A stretch of 64,000 nucleotides of DNA from positions 46,370 through 110,369 of the forward strand of contig NW_006768876.1 of the NCBI RefSeq assembly GCF_000204055.1, read 5' to 3'. Positions 23,301 through 32,868 of the stretch are shown here, piece by piece. Under the pieces are notes generated by a model. It was not told the origin of the DNA. It made no database searches and saw only the letters and a program-made list of their open reading frames with translations. The DNA comes from Melampsora larici-populina 98AG31 (taxonomy: Eukaryota > Basidiomycota > Pucciniomycetes > Pucciniales > Melampsoraceae). Numbering within the stretch: position 1 is the stretch's first letter; every line of letters starts with the position of its first letter. Both the position numbers and the translations under genes were made by a program.

Positions 23301-24524
23301 AGCTTCATCTGGCCATCTCAGAAAGCGTACGTCAACAGGTACGTGGACGGTTGTGACTCTTGTCTAAGGGTTAAATCAACCACACAGAAACCCTTTGGGA
23401 CTCTGGAGCCATTACCGATACCGGCTGGCCCGTGGACGGATATCTCATATGACCTTATCACCGGCCTCCCTGCATCAAACGGCTACGACAGCATATTAAC
23501 CGTGGTGGATAGATTAACGAAAATGAGTCATTTCATTGCTTGTACTGAATCAATGTCGGCTGAAGACCTAGCAGATCTCATGATGAAGAACGTATGGAAG
23601 CTTCATGGAACTCCCAAGACGATAATCTCAGATAGGGGTAGTATTTTCATTTCACAGATCACGGAAGAAATTGACAAACGCCTAGGTATACGCCTTCACC
23701 CGTCAACCGCTTTCCACCCACGTACAGACGGTCAAAGCGAGATCGTCAATAAAGTAATCGAACAATATTTACGACATTTCGTTAAATATCGACAAGACGA
23801 TTGGGAAAGTCTACTGCCCACAGCTGAGTTCTCGTATAACAACAAAGACCATGAATCCACGGGCATTTCACCGTTTAAAGCTAACTATGGATTTAACCCA
23901 TCATTCAACAAAGTACCATCAGCTGAACAGTGTGTGCCAGCAGTAGAGAAGAGGATGCAAACACTCGCCGAAGTGCAATCTGAATTAAATCAATGTTTAG
24001 AATTAACTCAAGAGAAGATGAAAGAACAATTTGACAAAAGAGTACAACAAACACCAAGATGGGAAGTAGGAGACCAAGTCTGGTTGAACGGACGAAACAT
24101 TTCGACAACTAGGCCAAGCCCAAAATTAGAAAATAGATGGCTAGGTCCTTTCTTCATTATCCAAAAGATATCAAATTCTACTTATAAATTGAATCTCCCT
24201 CTTTCCATGAAAAGCGTCCATCCTGTATTTCATGTCTCTGTACTCAGGAAACATAACCCGGATACAATACATCAACGAAAACAACCCCCAGTCGAACCAA
24301 TCATAATACAGGATGAAGAAGAATGGGAAGTCAACGAGATACTAGATTGTAGAAGAAGGTACAACAAGAAGGAATACTTTGTGAGTTGGAAAGGATTTGG
24401 CAAGGAAAACAATTCATGGGAACCCGAAATCAACCTCAAGAATAGTCAAGATTTAGTTAATGAGTTTAATTTAAAATATACCGACGCAACAAATAAGTAC
24501 AAAAGGAGAAGGCGGAAGAAGTGA
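20380..24524 (+). CDS. pol: Pol polyprotein: protease, RT, RNase H, integrase, chromodomain
   Basis: Replication enzyme of the chromovirus, about 1376 residues, fully open. Domains in order: aspartic protease (DSGATHD, about residue 60; ILGMPW about 125); a long Pro/Thr-rich spacer; reverse transcriptase (about 390-570; LRPCFDYRKLN, FLDDIMIYT catalytic box); RNase H (about 660-790; LECDCSDFALGAVLSQR, DKELLAIV); integrase zinc region (about 945-1000; H..H..C..C around SLLAGHPGRAKTL and CDSCLRVK); integrase core (ISYDLITGLP, TDGQSEIVNKVIEQYLRHF); then a C-terminal chromodomain (EWEVNEILDCRR..YFVSWKGFG..NSWEP). The chromodomain likely directs integration to modified histones. No ATG lies near the start, consistent with frameshift expression from gag. 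Confidence 0.95.
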
Positions 24525-24606
24525 GAGGGCTATGCTTTTTCCCACTGGGTTTTTTAACGCAGCCCGTGGAAAGAATGCAGAGCTTGCAAGAGGAAGCTTG
24601 GGCATT

Positions 24607-24617
24607 AAAGGGGGGAT
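24607..24617 (+). other. polypurine tract
   Basis: AAAGGGGGGA lies just upstream of the 3' LTR start at 24620 and would prime plus-strand synthesis during reverse transcription. Confidence 0.75.
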
Positions 24618-24619
24618 AA

Positions 24620-24825
24620 TGTTATGAACTGGTTCTATTTCACTTGAGTGACATATTCACATTACATGTCACAAGCTCGAGAACCATCTTATAGTTGTAG
24701 ATACATTGCCTGTACAGATTTTCCCTCATCCGACAATCCACATAGGAAGACTGGTAATAGATACAAATCCTCACCAGAACTCCCTTGACCCTCGTCGCCG
24801 AAAACCCCCAAGTCTGTCCATAACA
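24620..24825 (+). repeat. 3' LTR of the chromovirus
   Basis: Reads base for base the same as the 5' LTR at 18698-18903, with the same TGTTAT..ATAACA ends. Followed by the ATGGT target duplication. Confidence 0.95.
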
Positions 24826-25164
24826 ATGGTCTTCTTGCTGATCTTGTGTTTAACACCAGTTTCCGCATAGCAAGGTTTTTTTGGTGAGTCGCAGATTTCA
24901 AGTGATTTTTGGTATCTGCCATTGCGCGCTTCCCACAAAGGGAGCAGTTATACAGAGTTTTACCATTCAATCCCACATGTGTGGTAAAGCCTGAACAAAT
25001 GGGGTTATCAGTCCATCTCCCCAGTGAAGGTCATCTACAGTGATACCAAATGAACTTACATGAGAGAGGATCTGCTTCCATTTCTTGTGAATGTGCTTTT
25101 TGTTCAAATAATTGAAAGACAGATCACGTATAGTGTCAGGATTTTTGGAACTGAAGTAGTAATC
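24826..25164 (-). pseudogene. zinc-finger gene interrupted by the Ty3 element (5' part)
   Basis: Exon 25060-25164 encodes a 35-residue segment (DYYFSSKNPD..KKWKQIL), then comes a GTAAGT donor. The next exon, below about 24990, encodes a zinc finger CSLCGKRAMADTKNHLKSATH (C-X2-C-X10-H-X5-H, U1/BED-like) followed by a basic segment. That frame runs straight into the right LTR and resumes at 18697 on the far side. The phase between the two exons here does not match perfectly, so the gene may already have been decaying or may itself be transposon-derived. Zinc-finger genes of this kind are multicopy in rusts (my recollection, unverified). Confidence 0.7.
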
Positions 25165-25216
25165 CTAGAAAATGGTGTTATAGAGTGAATTTGACTTTTG
25201 AATTTGATTTATATAT

Positions 25217-25910
25217 ATGCAATAAAACCGCAGCAGGGAATAAGAATGTGATGTAGTAAAGGTAAAAGAGGTGTTGTTGCAGGGCTTATGGAACAAAAGT
25301 AGAAATTCTAGAGTGAAAACTGATGTATTGGTTTTTTATTGCAATATATGCAATAAAGCAGTGGATAAGGATGTGGTGTAGACAAGTACAAAAAGGTGTT
25401 TTTGGAAACAAAAGTAGAAATTCTAGAAAAAAAATGAAGTATTGTTTTTTTGTGTTTTTTTGAGTTATATCTTTGACTTTTTATTGTATAAATTTGATAT
25501 ATGCAATAAAACCGCAGCAGGGAATAAGAATGAGGTGTATTAAAGGTAAAAGAGGTGTTGTTGCAGGGCTTATGGAACAAAAGTAGAAATTCTAGAGGGA
25601 AAACTGATGTATTGTTTTTTTTTGCAATATATGCAATAAAGCAGTGAATAAGGATGTGGTGTAGACAAGTACAAAAAGGTGTTTTTGGAAACAAAAGTAG
25701 AAATTCTAGAAAAAAAAATGAAGTATTGTTTTTTTGTGTTTTTTTGAGTTATATCGTTGAATTTTTATTGTATAAATTTGATATATGCAATAAAACCGCA
25801 GCAGGGAATCAAGATGTGGTGTAGTCAAGGTAAAAAAGGTGTTTTTGTGGGGCTTATGGAACTCGAGTAGAAATTCTAGAGAACAAACTGAAGTATTTGG
25901 GTTTTTTTGG
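25217..25910. repeat. satellite with dimeric higher-order repeat, 284 bp period
   Basis: ATGCAATAAAACCGCAGCAG recurs at 25217, 25501 and 25785, an exact 284-base step. Each 284-base unit is itself two related halves: an A half of about 134 bases (AAACCGCAGCAGGGAATAAG) and a B half of about 150 bases (AAAGCAGTGGATAAGG). Both end in GAAATTCTAGA and poly-T runs. About two and a half dimers are present. Confidence 0.9.
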
Positions 25911-26088
25911 TGTTAGTCTGTGAAATGATATTCTTATGCTATTGGTGGAGAAATGTTTCTTTCTTGGAAGCAAAACCACCTCTTTTTATATGCAATCAGG
26001 GTACCCTTTCAGTTGGGTCAAAGGCTGTGTAAAACAAGCCATCCGCTCATAAGCCAGGGAGTCGCAGGATTACGTACTTCATTACTGT
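25911..26088. other. spacer, no gene seen
   Basis: Joins the satellite to the hairpin-rich block; no coding signal. Confidence 0.3.
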
Positions 26089-26089
26089 A

Positions 26090-26142
26090 ATGCTTCATCG
26101 AATTTATGATGAAACATCATGGTTTCGATGAAGCATGGTTTT
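26090..26142. repeat. nested hairpin 1
   Basis: ATGCTTCATCGAA and TTCGATGAAGCAT form a 13 bp perfect stem. The loop contains a second stem ATGATG/CATCAT. A nested inverted repeat of this regularity is unlikely by chance. Confidence 0.75.
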
Positions 26143-26181
26143 GTGTCTTTTGGTCATGTTGACAATCATGTTTTTACGAGT

Positions 26182-26247
26182 TCGGAGAAGGCTGTTTTCA
26201 ATCATAACGGTTCATAAAGAAGCGTTATGATTGAACACAGCTTTCTC
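26182..26247. repeat. long hairpin 2
   Basis: TTCAATCATAACG and CGTTATGATTGAA form a 13 bp perfect core stem, extended outward by GGAGAA.GCTGT and ACAGC.TTCTCC with small bulges, to roughly 24 paired bases around a loop of about 13. A third, shorter stem (TTCCAGTCAC..GTGACTGGAA) lies at about 26499-26535. Confidence 0.75.
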
Positions 26248-26647
26248 CGGTCTCATTGCACCCGCGTTCGAGAGCTGTCTGGACGACTGCACACATCCAC
26301 CACTCACGCAGTAGCGGAACGTCATCGATCTCGTTTCACTTTGTCTTGTGACGAGAACGCACTTCGGCTGCAACGGAAAACACCGTCTCAGTCACGATGG
26401 TGATCTCGTTTTGACATATGGATCGTTCCTGCAACGGCGGTGGGGACCGGTCAAACAACGTGTGTTTGTCACACGTGGTTCAACCTGTGTCAGGCAAGTT
26501 CCAGTCACTGTTCTCTGAAATTTCGTGACTGGAATCGGTTGACAAGCGTCTTTGGATCGAAATTCCTGGACACGTTTCCATAACGATCCGAGGCCGAGGA
26601 CTTTTACCCCCTGGTGTATATATCCTCCTCTCCAAACCTACTTGTAG

Positions 26648-26981
26648 TGATATTTGATTGTATCATCACTGTGGTTTAGGGTTTAATAATTACTATTAAT
26701 TATTATTATTATTAATATAACATAATTACATATACGTGTTATGTAATTTATGTAGTATAAGCATTTTAACTCTTGACACTGAGTTATGAGGTGTAATTGG
26801 TATTTTATTACATGTTACATATGTTTTTAAGTGTATATACATATGTAATTGATGTTTGTATATGTTTTATTAAATGTTACATGTGTTTTATAAGATGTAT
26901 GTACATGTAATTAGGCTTATAAGTAAAAGTCTAATATTATAAGTTAGTTTTGGGTACATGTATATGTACCCAGGGCTGACA
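26648..26981. repeat. solo LTR (334 bp) with TGTAG duplication
   Basis: Starts TGATATTTG, ends GGGCTGACA, and is flanked by the 5 bp duplication TGTAG at 26643-26647 and 26982-26986. Its end matches the solo LTRs at 36582-37379 and 56937-57648 (all end GGGCTGACA and share a GACACTGAG-like segment). It sits right at the 5' edge of the hAT gene. Confidence 0.85.
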
Positions 26982-26986
26982 TGTAG

Positions 26987-29775
26987 CCCAACGACGGCAC
27001 TTGGAATTTGTACAACTGCAAATGGTGTGGCGAACATGTTCGTGGAGGTGGAAGCTCGCCTACGAACATGTTGGCCCATAGGGACGGTTCGAAACAACCC
27101 GGCAAATCCGGACAGCCAGGCTGCAAGAAGAGGCATTTGGCCCTTGCAGCTGGCTGTAAACTGCCCCCGACGGTTGCTGAGGAACGCAAACAGAAACGTC
27201 AACAACAACAAACCACTTCCAACGTCCAGACTTCCATCGATCTATATGTTCAAAAAGGTGGGTCTTGCTTCTCGAACACGATCTTGAACCAAATGGTAGG
27301 TTTGTGGGCTGTGAGAACAGCACAGCCCTGGGCGAGGATTGAAGATGAGGCTCTTTGGGCCTGCTTTTGATACACAAATCCAACTGCTCAGCTCTTTGGA
27401 CGGACTTGGTTAGCTTCTTTTGCTCACAAGGCATATCTTGGGATGCGCTCTTCTGTGATATCCGAATTATAAGTACGTTTAGTGTTTTCATATAATGATT
27501 ATCGAGTTTTTTGTTTATTTTTTTTTGTTCTCAATAGGCCAATAACTCCAAATTCGGCCTCATTCTTGATGCATGGACTTCACCCAGAAACAAGTATGGT
27601 TTTATATTGGCGTTGGTAACCTACATCAATGATCAGTGGAAATATGTGACTAGAAATCTTTCGATGAAGATGATAGCCTGGCACCACAAAGGCGAGTGGT
27701 TAGCAGAGCCATTGATTAATGTGCTTGCTAAACACAACTTGTACCCCAAGATAAGTAACATTCCTTTTCATCTGTTCAAATTGTTCATTTCTTTCTGTAC
27801 TTTGTAACAAAGGCTGACATATACACAATTTCCAATCACACATGATTTCCCAGACTCACGATTCTGGCAGTAATAATGATACCTGCGCTCGTGTTATGCA
27901 AGCGCGACTTTCAAAAATTGCCGAAGACAACTACGAACGCTTTGATTTTGACGAGAGATGTGATTGAGTAAGATGCGCAGGGCATAAAATCACCTTAATT
28001 GTGAACGGAGGACTTCAAGCGTTAGGAATCAAAGCCCCGCCGCCTCCTCTTGTCAAGTCAACCATCCTTGGTGACTTCCCTTTGGACAAACACGCTATCC
28101 CTTAGATTTTAGAAGAGGATGAAGAACCTGTACCTGAAAATGAAAATGAAAAACAAAATGATGTAATTGATGCGGAATCGGATGATGAGGTGGAACTCAC
28201 TGATATAGCTGCAAAAGAGGTTGGTGAACAATGGTATAATGTTTTAGATGGTCCGTTTGACCTTCCCCCAGATCAGCCTGCCACCAATCGCAATGAATCG
28301 AATGCTGTTTATCTATTGACACTTCAGGTAAGTGTCATATGTTTTAATCAATCTAATTCGTTTCTTTTCTAATCACTGATCAGTTATCTCTTCAGCTGGA
28401 TGAAATAGCTCGAAAAATTGGAGGATCTTCTAGGATGTTGGCTGTCTTTGATGCAACTTGCAATAGTATGGGTGTCAAGTTTCCTCGACCTATTCCAGGT
28501 TATGGAATTCAATGGAACATCAAACTCCAATGTTGGGAAAGGCTATTCAATGCTCAAGAAGTAAGTTTTTTATGTCCTAAATTTATAATTTCATCTACAT
28601 TATGTTCTAATTTATTATTTTGATCTGCATAATAAATTGCAGGTTATCGATAGGATGCTCAAAGATGATCAGAAGGAGGTCACAAAGACCAAATGAAAGA
28701 ATCGAAGACCCAAAGTAGGACCAAGTGATCCTGAGACCGCTCAACCCCGTGGCATATTCAACAAAGCTCACGTTTCGCCAGACCAATGGAAGCAAGTTGG
28801 TCAACTTATTAAGATACTCCGAGTGAGTTTTTTCATTTGAATCATCTCCTTACGCTGACACTGACTGATCCTTTCCTCGCTTAAGAATTTTGAATCTTTA
28901 ACCAAGGTTTTCGAAGCCGATGCTCCGACTGGTTCACTGGTTATTTGGGAATACGTCAAGTTGAAGAAGTCTCTTCAAGCTAAGATCGACGCGTGCAAAT
29001 CCCGAGCCGACCCTCTATTCCCGATGTATCACGCCATGCATGCTAGAGTCAAGGCATATCTAGCTGAAGCCCTTCAATCCAATGTCCTAGTCCTAGCCAC
29101 TGTTTTACATCCCTCCTGGCAAGCTGACTACTTTCAGTTTGCTTTTGGCGAAAACTCAGACGAATTCATATCAGCTCAAGCTTTAATAGAAACAGCTTTT
29201 GAAATTAGACGAAGTAAACTGAACTCGGGCAAGAATAATGAAGGGCACAGTGGTGAGTCTAATGAGGAAGATGAAGATGAAGATGGATTTAGGGCACATA
29301 GAAAGAAAGTGCAGACACGCACTGAAAATGAGCTCAGCAACTATTTCAAGCGTGTTGATGAGCCATCTAAAGCTGTAGAGAAGGATCCACATCTTGCTTT
29401 AGAATGGTGGAAGGTAACAATATACTGATGATTATTATTTATCATCATTTCTTCTCACATTAAGTACCGATGGTATTTCGATTTCCTATCGCCCAGGTCA
29501 ATGCTTCAAGGTATCCAGTTTTATCATCCCTTGCAAAAGACTATCTGGCAGTCTGTGGATCTTCATGTGCTGTGGAGAGGACGTTCTCCGCAGCTGCAGA
29601 TGTCTGCAGCCGTGATCGAGGGGCTTTGAAACCATCAACGGTGGAGCGGTCAGTTGGGGCTCGCATCTGGTCTAAGGAGGGCATTGCGATTCAAGGTTTG
29701 GACTTTGAGGAGTGTCAATTGTGTATGGCCCACTCTAGTGCCTTGGATAAGTCACACCGAAAGAGGAGGGGGTGA
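26987..29775 (+). pseudogene. hAT-family transposase, disabled
   Basis: Cut-and-paste transposase remnant spread over about seven exons. The first (26987 to about 27258) has a BED-type zinc finger (NCKWCGEHV..NMLAH). Middle exons carry a conserved RCAGHKITLIVN-like segment at about 27968 and an acidic linker. Exons at 28900-29415 have LHPSWQADYF. The last (about 29498-29775) has the hAT dimerisation block (YPVLSSLAKDYLAV..SCAVERTFSAAADVC..RGALKPSTVE). In-frame stops occur at 27965-27967 (TGA), 28103-28105 (TAG) and 28694-28696 (TGA), so it is non-functional. Terminal repeats and an 8 bp duplication were not located. Confidence 0.8.
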
Positions 29776-29984
29776 TAGTATTAGTAATTTTGCTTGATTT
29801 ACTTTTCTCCTTTGTTCTTTTCTTTTTGAAATTTTTGTTTTTTTTCTTATCTTGTCAAACACAAGTTGTTTACGAAATCGGCTCTGAGAGCCATATTTGT
29901 TTCCTCATCTTTTCTTTACTTCTTATTACTCTTCTCTTGCCTCGTTATGCGGAGTGAATGTTTGTGGCTCGGTTATTTTAACAA

Positions 29985-30235
29985 AGATACCCAATACTTT
30001 ACCAGTATCGTACAGTATCTAGCGTTACTCCAATACCACGATACGTATCGGTATCGTACCCGGTATCGAGGGTACTATACTCAACCTTGCCGCCCATAGT
30101 ACCCTGATAAACGGTACAACCGTATCCGGTATCGTATCCGAATGGGCGGTACTGTACTGGATTCTGCCTGAGGTGGTATCCTGGAACAGATACTATACCT
30201 AGTATCCTCAATACTTTACCAAGTATCGTATCGTG
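29985..30235. repeat. GTATC/GATAC-rich array
   Basis: About fifteen GTATC or GATAC pentamers lie within 250 bases, with GGTAC/GTACC interspersed. CAATACTTTACCAGTATCGTA near 29991 recurs in the same orientation as CAATACTTTACCAAGTATCG near 30209. It lies about 200 bases downstream of the hAT stop, so a subterminal transposase-binding region is one reading. Confidence 0.6.
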
Positions 30236-30243
30236 GCGGCGTT

Positions 30244-30600
30244 GCCTGTGTTCCCCAATCCAGTCACGGGAACCTTGAGGCCAATTTCACCCAATGTTGT
30301 TGAAATCGACCTAGGTATGTGATCTTTTCTGATACAATTCCCTTTTTACCTTTCTTGATGATCAATTATGTCAATCTTTCTGAGTTGATGATTGCTTTCA
30401 GGTGAAGGTCCTTCAAACAACGGTCTTCCTGGTGCTCCCTGTACTTTCCTACCCTGCAAGGTTTGTAGAATCCAACTAAATTTGATCATGGTATTTGTTT
30501 CTTGAACCTCCTGATCATTTCTCTATTTATTTTTGGATTGAACTGACATTGGGTTTTGCGTCTATAGGTGACAAGTCCGCTGTGCCTTGTTGTTTAATAT
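30244..30600 (+). CDS. possible small gene fragment, three exons
   Basis: A short open stretch (FPNPVTGTLRPISPNVVEIDL) ends at G|GTATGTGA. After an acceptor TTTCAG it continues with GEGPSNNGLPGAPCTFLPCK to AAG|GTTTGT, and after TCTATAG a last piece ends in TAA at about 30598. The three pieces are in phase, and the Gly/Pro/Cys content looks like a small protein. No start codon is evident, since the 5' side is the GTATC array. It could be a truncated gene. Low confidence. Confidence 0.25.
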
Positions 30601-30751
30601 ATTTTTAATAACAATCCTAATACTCTCATTTGTGGCTGGCCAGTTGTATTTGCTGAGAGATTTTGAGTTGGCTTTTGTATCTGAATTTTTATGTGATGTT
30701 GAAGTCTTGTATTTTAAAAGGAATAGGAGATAATTTCATTATCCTCACTCA

Positions 30752-31525
30752 GGGCGCCTCCACTTAAGAAATTTCTGACCAGAAATCACATTCTGCAAAA
30801 GTTTTCAATGCAAACATGAAACATGCACCAACAAATGGACACTTTGTATTTTGCAGAGGAATTTTATTGGCACGGTGGTCTTTCTGAGAGACTTGAGAGT
30901 TTGTTCACAACTGCTAAATTACGCATGACGGCCCTGGAGGGTCTGACTCAAACTGCAACAACCAAAAGCCCAATGGAGAGGTCACTACAACTTCAATCAT
31001 ATCCCTAAGGGCATGTTCACTTACGGACATTCTGACTCTGTAAATTTTAAAATGCAAAAATGAAACTTACTATACCAAACCAGCACTTTAAATTTTGCAG
31101 AATTCAATTTCTGCCCAGAAATTGCTTAAGTGAACGCACCCTAATAGAAAATGGGAGGGATGGTGGGTACAAAAAAGTTGTATCTTACACACAAATTTGT
31201 ATTATAAAAAGAGATAGCAGATATTCAAAACCGTGATAACAAAGTGGATGTGATGAATAAAATACAAATCAGTGAAGGAAAAGAGAAAGATCTTTTTACA
31301 ACATCAAAAGGTTTTTGATAAAGTGGTAAAGAGCTGCGTGAGCTACTCCTGTGTTAAAAACCATGTGTTTAGTAAGATCTTCTCTGAAAGATTTTTTGGG
31401 GACAAGTTTCCACAAATTTGGATTGTCTTTCAGAGCCACTTCACTAGCCTCAATTCCTGTAAGTTAAAACAAGTTCCAACTACCAATGTGTTTTCTCATG
31501 GGAAATTGCTTAAGTGAACACACCC
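30752..31525. mobile_element. MITE-like element with TCA duplication
   Basis: Left end GGGCGCCTCCACTTAAG and right end CTTAAGTGAACACACCC form imperfect terminal inverted repeats, flanked by TCA on both sides (30749-30751, 31526-31528). It contains a second complete element. Confidence 0.6.
31009..31141. mobile_element. nested Tourist-like MITE (133 bp), TAA duplication
   Basis: Left GGGCATGTTCACTTACGG and right CTTAAGTGAACGCACCC are inverted repeats of the same family as the outer element. The flanks are TAA at 31006-31008 and 31142-31144. A 3 bp TAA/TTA duplication is typical of PIF/Harbinger-mobilised MITEs. Confidence 0.75.
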
Positions 31526-31528
31526 TCA

Positions 31529-32490
31529 GAGTGCGCTGAGTTTCATTTGATCTGATAGTAATCAATACCTGATTTGTGTTTTGCTGTGAAATAAGCAATG
31601 GTCTTATGTTTAATCTATTTTGTGAGATATCAATTCAAGTGATCATCCAATGGAAGTGCATTTCATAGATGACAACATAGACAGTCCTTGTCCCCACAAC
31701 ATGGTATGAGTACAAGGTTAAGAATCTATAGACCCCAACATACAATATCCAAAGAAGTCATTGCAAAGTTATCAAAGCACTTGTCTCTACATCTTATATT
31801 GGAAAGACATGAGAGGAGTCAGCTTGGTTTTGAAGAGTAATATCTATGTGTAATTGGGTAACAGTGCATTGTTGTGGGTATGGACTCACACTCCAACGAG
31901 AGGCGTAGATTTTGTGTTGAGATACTCCCAGTTTATCTCTTTGACTTAAGTTTCAGAAGAATTAAGGTCTTTCAATTACCTGTGAAAGTTCTCTTTTCAA
32001 TTACTTCAACACATTGATTTAAAACACGTCAAGATTAAAACAACACACCTGGAAGAAAATCTTATTGATCATTGGCACATTAAATCTTACATAATGCACC
32101 TAGAAAATCAAATGATATTCACTTCATGTCCTAATTCCTTCCGACTCATATAGCTAGTCTCTCTTGAAAGCTCTCTTTCCCTTTCTCTCATTTCCTCATC
32201 CGTTATATTACAAGAGGAAAAGAGAGTAAGTCCCTATCACTATTTCTCTTTATATGTTTATGATACCAATCATTATATATGATTGTGTTTTGTTTTCTTT
32301 TATCTATTTCACCTATATGTGTGTCAACATCAGAACAGATAACTAAAAGTATAAAAACGGTGCACGGAATCCTGGAACCCAGGGGGTGCAAGCCATCCTT
32401 GCTTGATTATTCAATGTCTGGAGACAACACGAACGTGTGCTCAACAAGAATTTCCTAAAGAGGACTCTCATCAAGAAAGTCAGCAGAATG
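31529..32490. other. non-coding, no gene seen
   Basis: AT-rich sequence without a supportable exon or repeat boundary. Confidence 0.35.
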
Positions 32491-32499
32491 GGTGCTGAT

Positions 32500-32790
32500 A
32501 AATACACACAGGGGGCGGCTTTGATGCAGGCGAGCTGTCGGCGGACGAAGGGCGGGCCCGGGCTCCGCCCTTGGACCACATAGTCACCTTGTGAAGTCGA
32601 GGCAAACCGGCCGCCCCAGGGCGCCCAGCTAGCCACCGGAAGGTGAGCTGCGGGCGAGTTGTGGGCCAGAGCCCGACTCGACCATTGTAGGGCAGCATTC
32701 TGCCTCAAAGTCCCCCCGTGGTGTACGCTCCCGCACCCGACTTACCGCACGAGTGCGGATGCTCTGAGTGCCTGATCACGTGAATTTGAA
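32500..32790. other. GC-rich island of unknown nature
   Basis: Composition changes abruptly to strongly GC-rich (GGGCGGGCCCGGGCTCCGCCC region near 32550) just upstream of the sideroflexin gene. It contains short GC stems such as CCGCAC/GTGCGG at about 32748. Open frames exist on both strands but are composition artefacts. I could not match it to a structural RNA. Confidence 0.4.
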
Positions 32791-32868
32791 AAAAGAATCT
32801 GTTGTTGCGGCCATCCCGATTCCTGAAGCCACGAGAAGCGAGGGAAAGAGACGAGTCACCTGAAAACC

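Larger units (their letters stand above)
18698..24825 (+). mobile_element. complete Ty3/Gypsy chromovirus
   Basis: An LTR retrotransposon of 6128 bp bounded by 206 bp LTRs (18698-18903 and 24620-24825) that read identically over their whole length, and by a 5 bp duplication ATGGT (18693-18697, 24826-24830). Inside are gag and pol in different frames, a polypurine tract before the 3' LTR, and an integrase ending in a chromodomain. Protease, RT, RNase H and integrase are in chromovirus order. Identical LTRs mean a very recent insertion. Every coding part is open, so it may be active. Confidence 0.95.

Noticed and set aside
32343..32708. 121-codon - strand frame in the GC-rich island
   Set aside because: Several overlapping frames on this strand are open only because of high GC content; the residue composition is not protein-like and no start context is convincing.
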